Positions 6,413-7,366 of a stretch of 7,366 bases of DNA are shown here, one piece after another (positions within the stretch are counted from its first letter, which is position 1; each line of letters begins with the position of its first letter). The notes under the pieces are model-generated. The model had not been told where the DNA came from. It ran no database searches and was given only the letters and a program-made list of their open reading frames with translations. The position numbers and the translations under genes are program-made. This DNA is from Rickettsiales bacterium (lineage in GTDB: Bacteria; Pseudomonadota; Alphaproteobacteria; Rickettsiales; UBA3002): positions 1 through 7,366 of the forward strand of contig JAJTIB010000097.1 in NCBI GenBank assembly GCA_021300075.1, in the 5' to 3' direction.

Positions 6413-6441
6413 TTGCCAGCGGCCTCTTACCGTTTTAGAAT
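6413..6441 (+). promoter_or_regulatory. sigma70-like promoter of def, leaderless
   Basis: TTGCCA at 6413-6418, a 17-nt spacer and TAGAAT at 6436-6441. Only 6 nt separate the -10 box from the ATG at 6448, which puts the expected transcript start on the A of the start codon. No Shine-Dalgarno is seen. The layout is the same as in front of fur. Confidence 0.7.
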
Positions 6442-6447
6442 GACCTA

Positions 6448-6993
6448 ATGGCTATACTTCCCCTGGTGGTAGAACCCGACCCGCGTCTGCATGTCCCCTC
6501 CGCCAAAGTGACGGTGGTGGATGATACCGTACGCCAATTACTGAGCGACATGCTCGAGACCATGTATGCCAATGATGGCATTGGACTAGCGGCAGTGCAG
6601 GTGGGCATCCACCAACGCTGCGTGGTGGTGGATGTTGCCCAGCGCGATGGCCGCAAAGAGCCGATGAAATTCGTCAATCCCGAACTGGTGGAAACTTCGC
6701 CCGAACAATCGGTGTTTCTTGAAGGTTGCCTCTCCTTCCCCGACCAGTATTCCGAGGTGGAGCGCCCGAAGACCATCACCGTGCGTTACCTCGATGAACA
6801 TGGCGCAGAAAAAACCCTGCACGCAAGCGGCATCCTCGCCACCTGCCTTCAGCATGAAATTGACCATACAAATGGCATTGTCTTTGTCGACCACATATCG
6901 AAACTCAAGCGCGACATGATTCTGCGTAAACTTACCAAAGCCAAACGCCTCGGCATAATCGAGGAGCGCCCCGCTGGCAGTGCGGCTTTCTGA
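6448..6993 (+). CDS. def: peptide deformylase
   Basis: A 181-residue cytoplasmic metalloenzyme that removes the formyl group from the N-terminal methionine of new proteins. All three family motifs are present: GIGLAAVQ at 44-51 (Gln51), EGCLS at 92-96 (metal ligand Cys94) and HEIDH at 136-140 (metal ligands His136 and His140, catalytic Glu137). The length and the N-terminus (MAILPLVVEPDPRLH) are typical. Residue 141, after HEIDH, is Thr where Leu is common. The gene follows gltX by 102 nt and has its own promoter; fmt, a frequent neighbour in other bacteria, is not visible here. The 3' end is followed within 5 nt by heptad element C. Confidence 0.97.
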   Translation: MAILPLVVEPDPRLHVPSAKVTVVDDTVRQLLSDMLETMYANDGIGLAAVQVGIHQRCVVVDVAQRDGRKEPMKFVNPELVETSPEQSVFLEGCLSFPDQYSEVERPKTITVRYLDEHGAEKTLHASGILATCLQHEIDHTNGIVFVDHISKLKRDMILRKLTKAKRLGIIEERPAGSAAF

Positions 6994-6997
6994 TTTC

Positions 6998-7032
6998 AGG
7001 GAGCAGGTATCAGGTTCCAGGTATCAGGGAAG
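6998..7032 (+). repeat. heptad repeat element C, single arm after def
   Basis: Five 7-bp units in tandem, AGGGAGC, AGGTATC, AGGTTCC, AGGTATC and AGGGAAG, start 4 nt after the def stop codon. The last unit is the same as the end unit of the minus arm of element B. I find no inverted second arm within the following 170 nt. Confidence 0.8.
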
Positions 7033-7166
7033 GCAGTTAATCAGCAGTTGAAATTCAGGATTGCCTAAAATCTCCCCCCGCTGTGGCAGATAACCATCTT
7101 CCGCTGGCAGGGGATGGCTTCTGAAGAATCCTGCCCTACCCCCTGTGCAAATCTTCGCCATGAGGG
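7033..7166. other. intergenic stretch with one possible hairpin
   Basis: No gene is supported on either strand. GGCAGG (7106-7111) and AT (7114-7115) can pair with ATCCTGCC (7128-7135), with two bulged G, but no T-run follows. The 10-mer CCGCTGGCAG at 7101-7110 also occurs near the end of def (6971-6980), with a looser copy at 7079-7089. A near CtrA-like site (TTAA-N7-TTGA) lies at 7037-7051. Confidence 0.4.
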
Positions 7167-7195
7167 ATGACAAGCGGGAAACGCGGCGCTAGTTT
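7167..7195 (+). promoter_or_regulatory. sigma70-like promoter of the secreted-protein gene, leaderless
   Basis: ATGACA at 7167-7172 (five of six matches to TTGACA), a 17-nt spacer, and TAGTTT at 7190-7195. The ATG at 7202 comes 6 nt later, exactly as at def. The -10 box is weaker than the other two. No Shine-Dalgarno is seen. Confidence 0.5.
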
Positions 7196-7201
7196 CTCAT
7201 C

Positions 7202-7366
7202 ATGCGCTTATCCCTTATCATTCCTCTCCTGCTCATGAGTGCCGCCGCACAGGCACAGACTCCGGCGGCTGCGCCCGCACCTTCCGCCTCCGCACCTGCC
7301 GCCTCCGCACCTGCCGCGCCCACCCCCTCCTTCCCCGACTGGGCCGTGACCACGCTCGGCGTCCCC
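7202..7366 (+). CDS. secreted Ala/Pro-rich protein, N-terminal part (partial)
   Basis: 55 codons from ATG to the right edge with no stop. Residues 1-18 form a signal peptide: Arg2, a hydrophobic core of Leu/Ile at 3-12, and a cleavage site likely after AQA (residue 18). A low-complexity Ala/Pro/Ser linker follows at about 19-43, including ASAPA twice in tandem. The chain then becomes more ordered (FPDWAVTTLGVP at 44-55). The product should reach the periplasm or the outer surface. I do not recognise the family, because the domain lies beyond the window. A promoter with the leaderless layout precedes the ATG and supports this start; the gene would be transcribed separately from def. Confidence 0.65.
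   Translation, partial: MRLSLIIPLLLMSAAAQAQTPAAAPAPSASAPAASAPAAPTPSFPDWAVTTLGVP
7286..7315 (+). repeat. 15-bp perfect tandem duplication in the secreted-protein linker
   Basis: GCCTCCGCACCTGCC occurs twice head to tail (7286-7300, 7301-7315), in frame, encoding ASAPA twice. Copy-number change would alter linker length by five residues without a frameshift. Confidence 0.9.

Noticed and set aside
7037..7051. TTAA-N7-TTGA as a second CtrA site
   Set aside because: It has one mismatch, lies about 115 nt upstream of the predicted -35 box and has no cell-cycle or flagellar gene beside it.
6971..7110. CCGCTGGCAG repeated at 6971 and 7101
   Set aside because: Only a 10-mer, with one copy inside def coding sequence. 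It has no regular spacing or inverted partner, so chance is adequate.

Overview
The window looks like chromosomal DNA of an alphaproteobacterium. The evidence is a Fur protein of the alphaproteobacterial type (HHDHLID with no structural CxxC cysteines), a ComEC that ends in a short cysteine-containing tail instead of a metallo-beta-lactamase domain, a divergent comEC/gltX pair, ornithine-lipid genes olsB and olsA, and a possible CtrA box (TTAA-N7-TTAA) in front of a flagellar-like gene start. I cannot place it below class level. No prophage, insertion sequence, CRISPR array, tRNA or rRNA is visible.

Layout. Positions 1-4945 are all transcribed leftwards. In transcription order this part holds comEC (4945-2930), a repeat element, fur (2787-2365), olsB (2368-1580), olsA (1572-778), ddpX (788-234), a second repeat element, and the first 14 codons of a gene that resembles a flagellar hook or rod protein (43-1). 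Positions 4969-7366 are transcribed rightwards: gltX (4969-6345), def (6448-6993), a third repeat element, and the start of a secreted Ala/Pro-rich protein cut by the window edge (7202 onward).

fur, olsB, olsA and ddpX overlap or nearly touch (4-nt overlap, 7-nt gap, 11-nt overlap). They are therefore probably one operon joining a metal-responsive regulator, the two acyltransferases of ornithine-lipid synthesis, and a cytoplasmic D-Ala-D-Ala dipeptidase. comEC encodes the inner-membrane DNA-uptake channel, gltX charges tRNA with glutamate, and def removes the N-formyl group from new proteins.

Two signals lie outside the genes. First, a family of degenerate 7-bp tandem repeats (AGGTTNN, AGCCNNN, AGGGNNN) sits at the 3' ends of ddpX, comEC and def. 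At ddpX and comEC the first heptad supplies the AG of the TAG stop codon. Two of the three elements are inverted pairs able to form hairpins. Second, fur, def and the secreted-protein gene each have a sigma70-like promoter with a 17-nt spacer whose -10 box ends only 6-8 nt before the start codon. This predicts leaderless or nearly leaderless mRNAs. The flagellar-like gene, in contrast, has a strong Shine-Dalgarno sequence.
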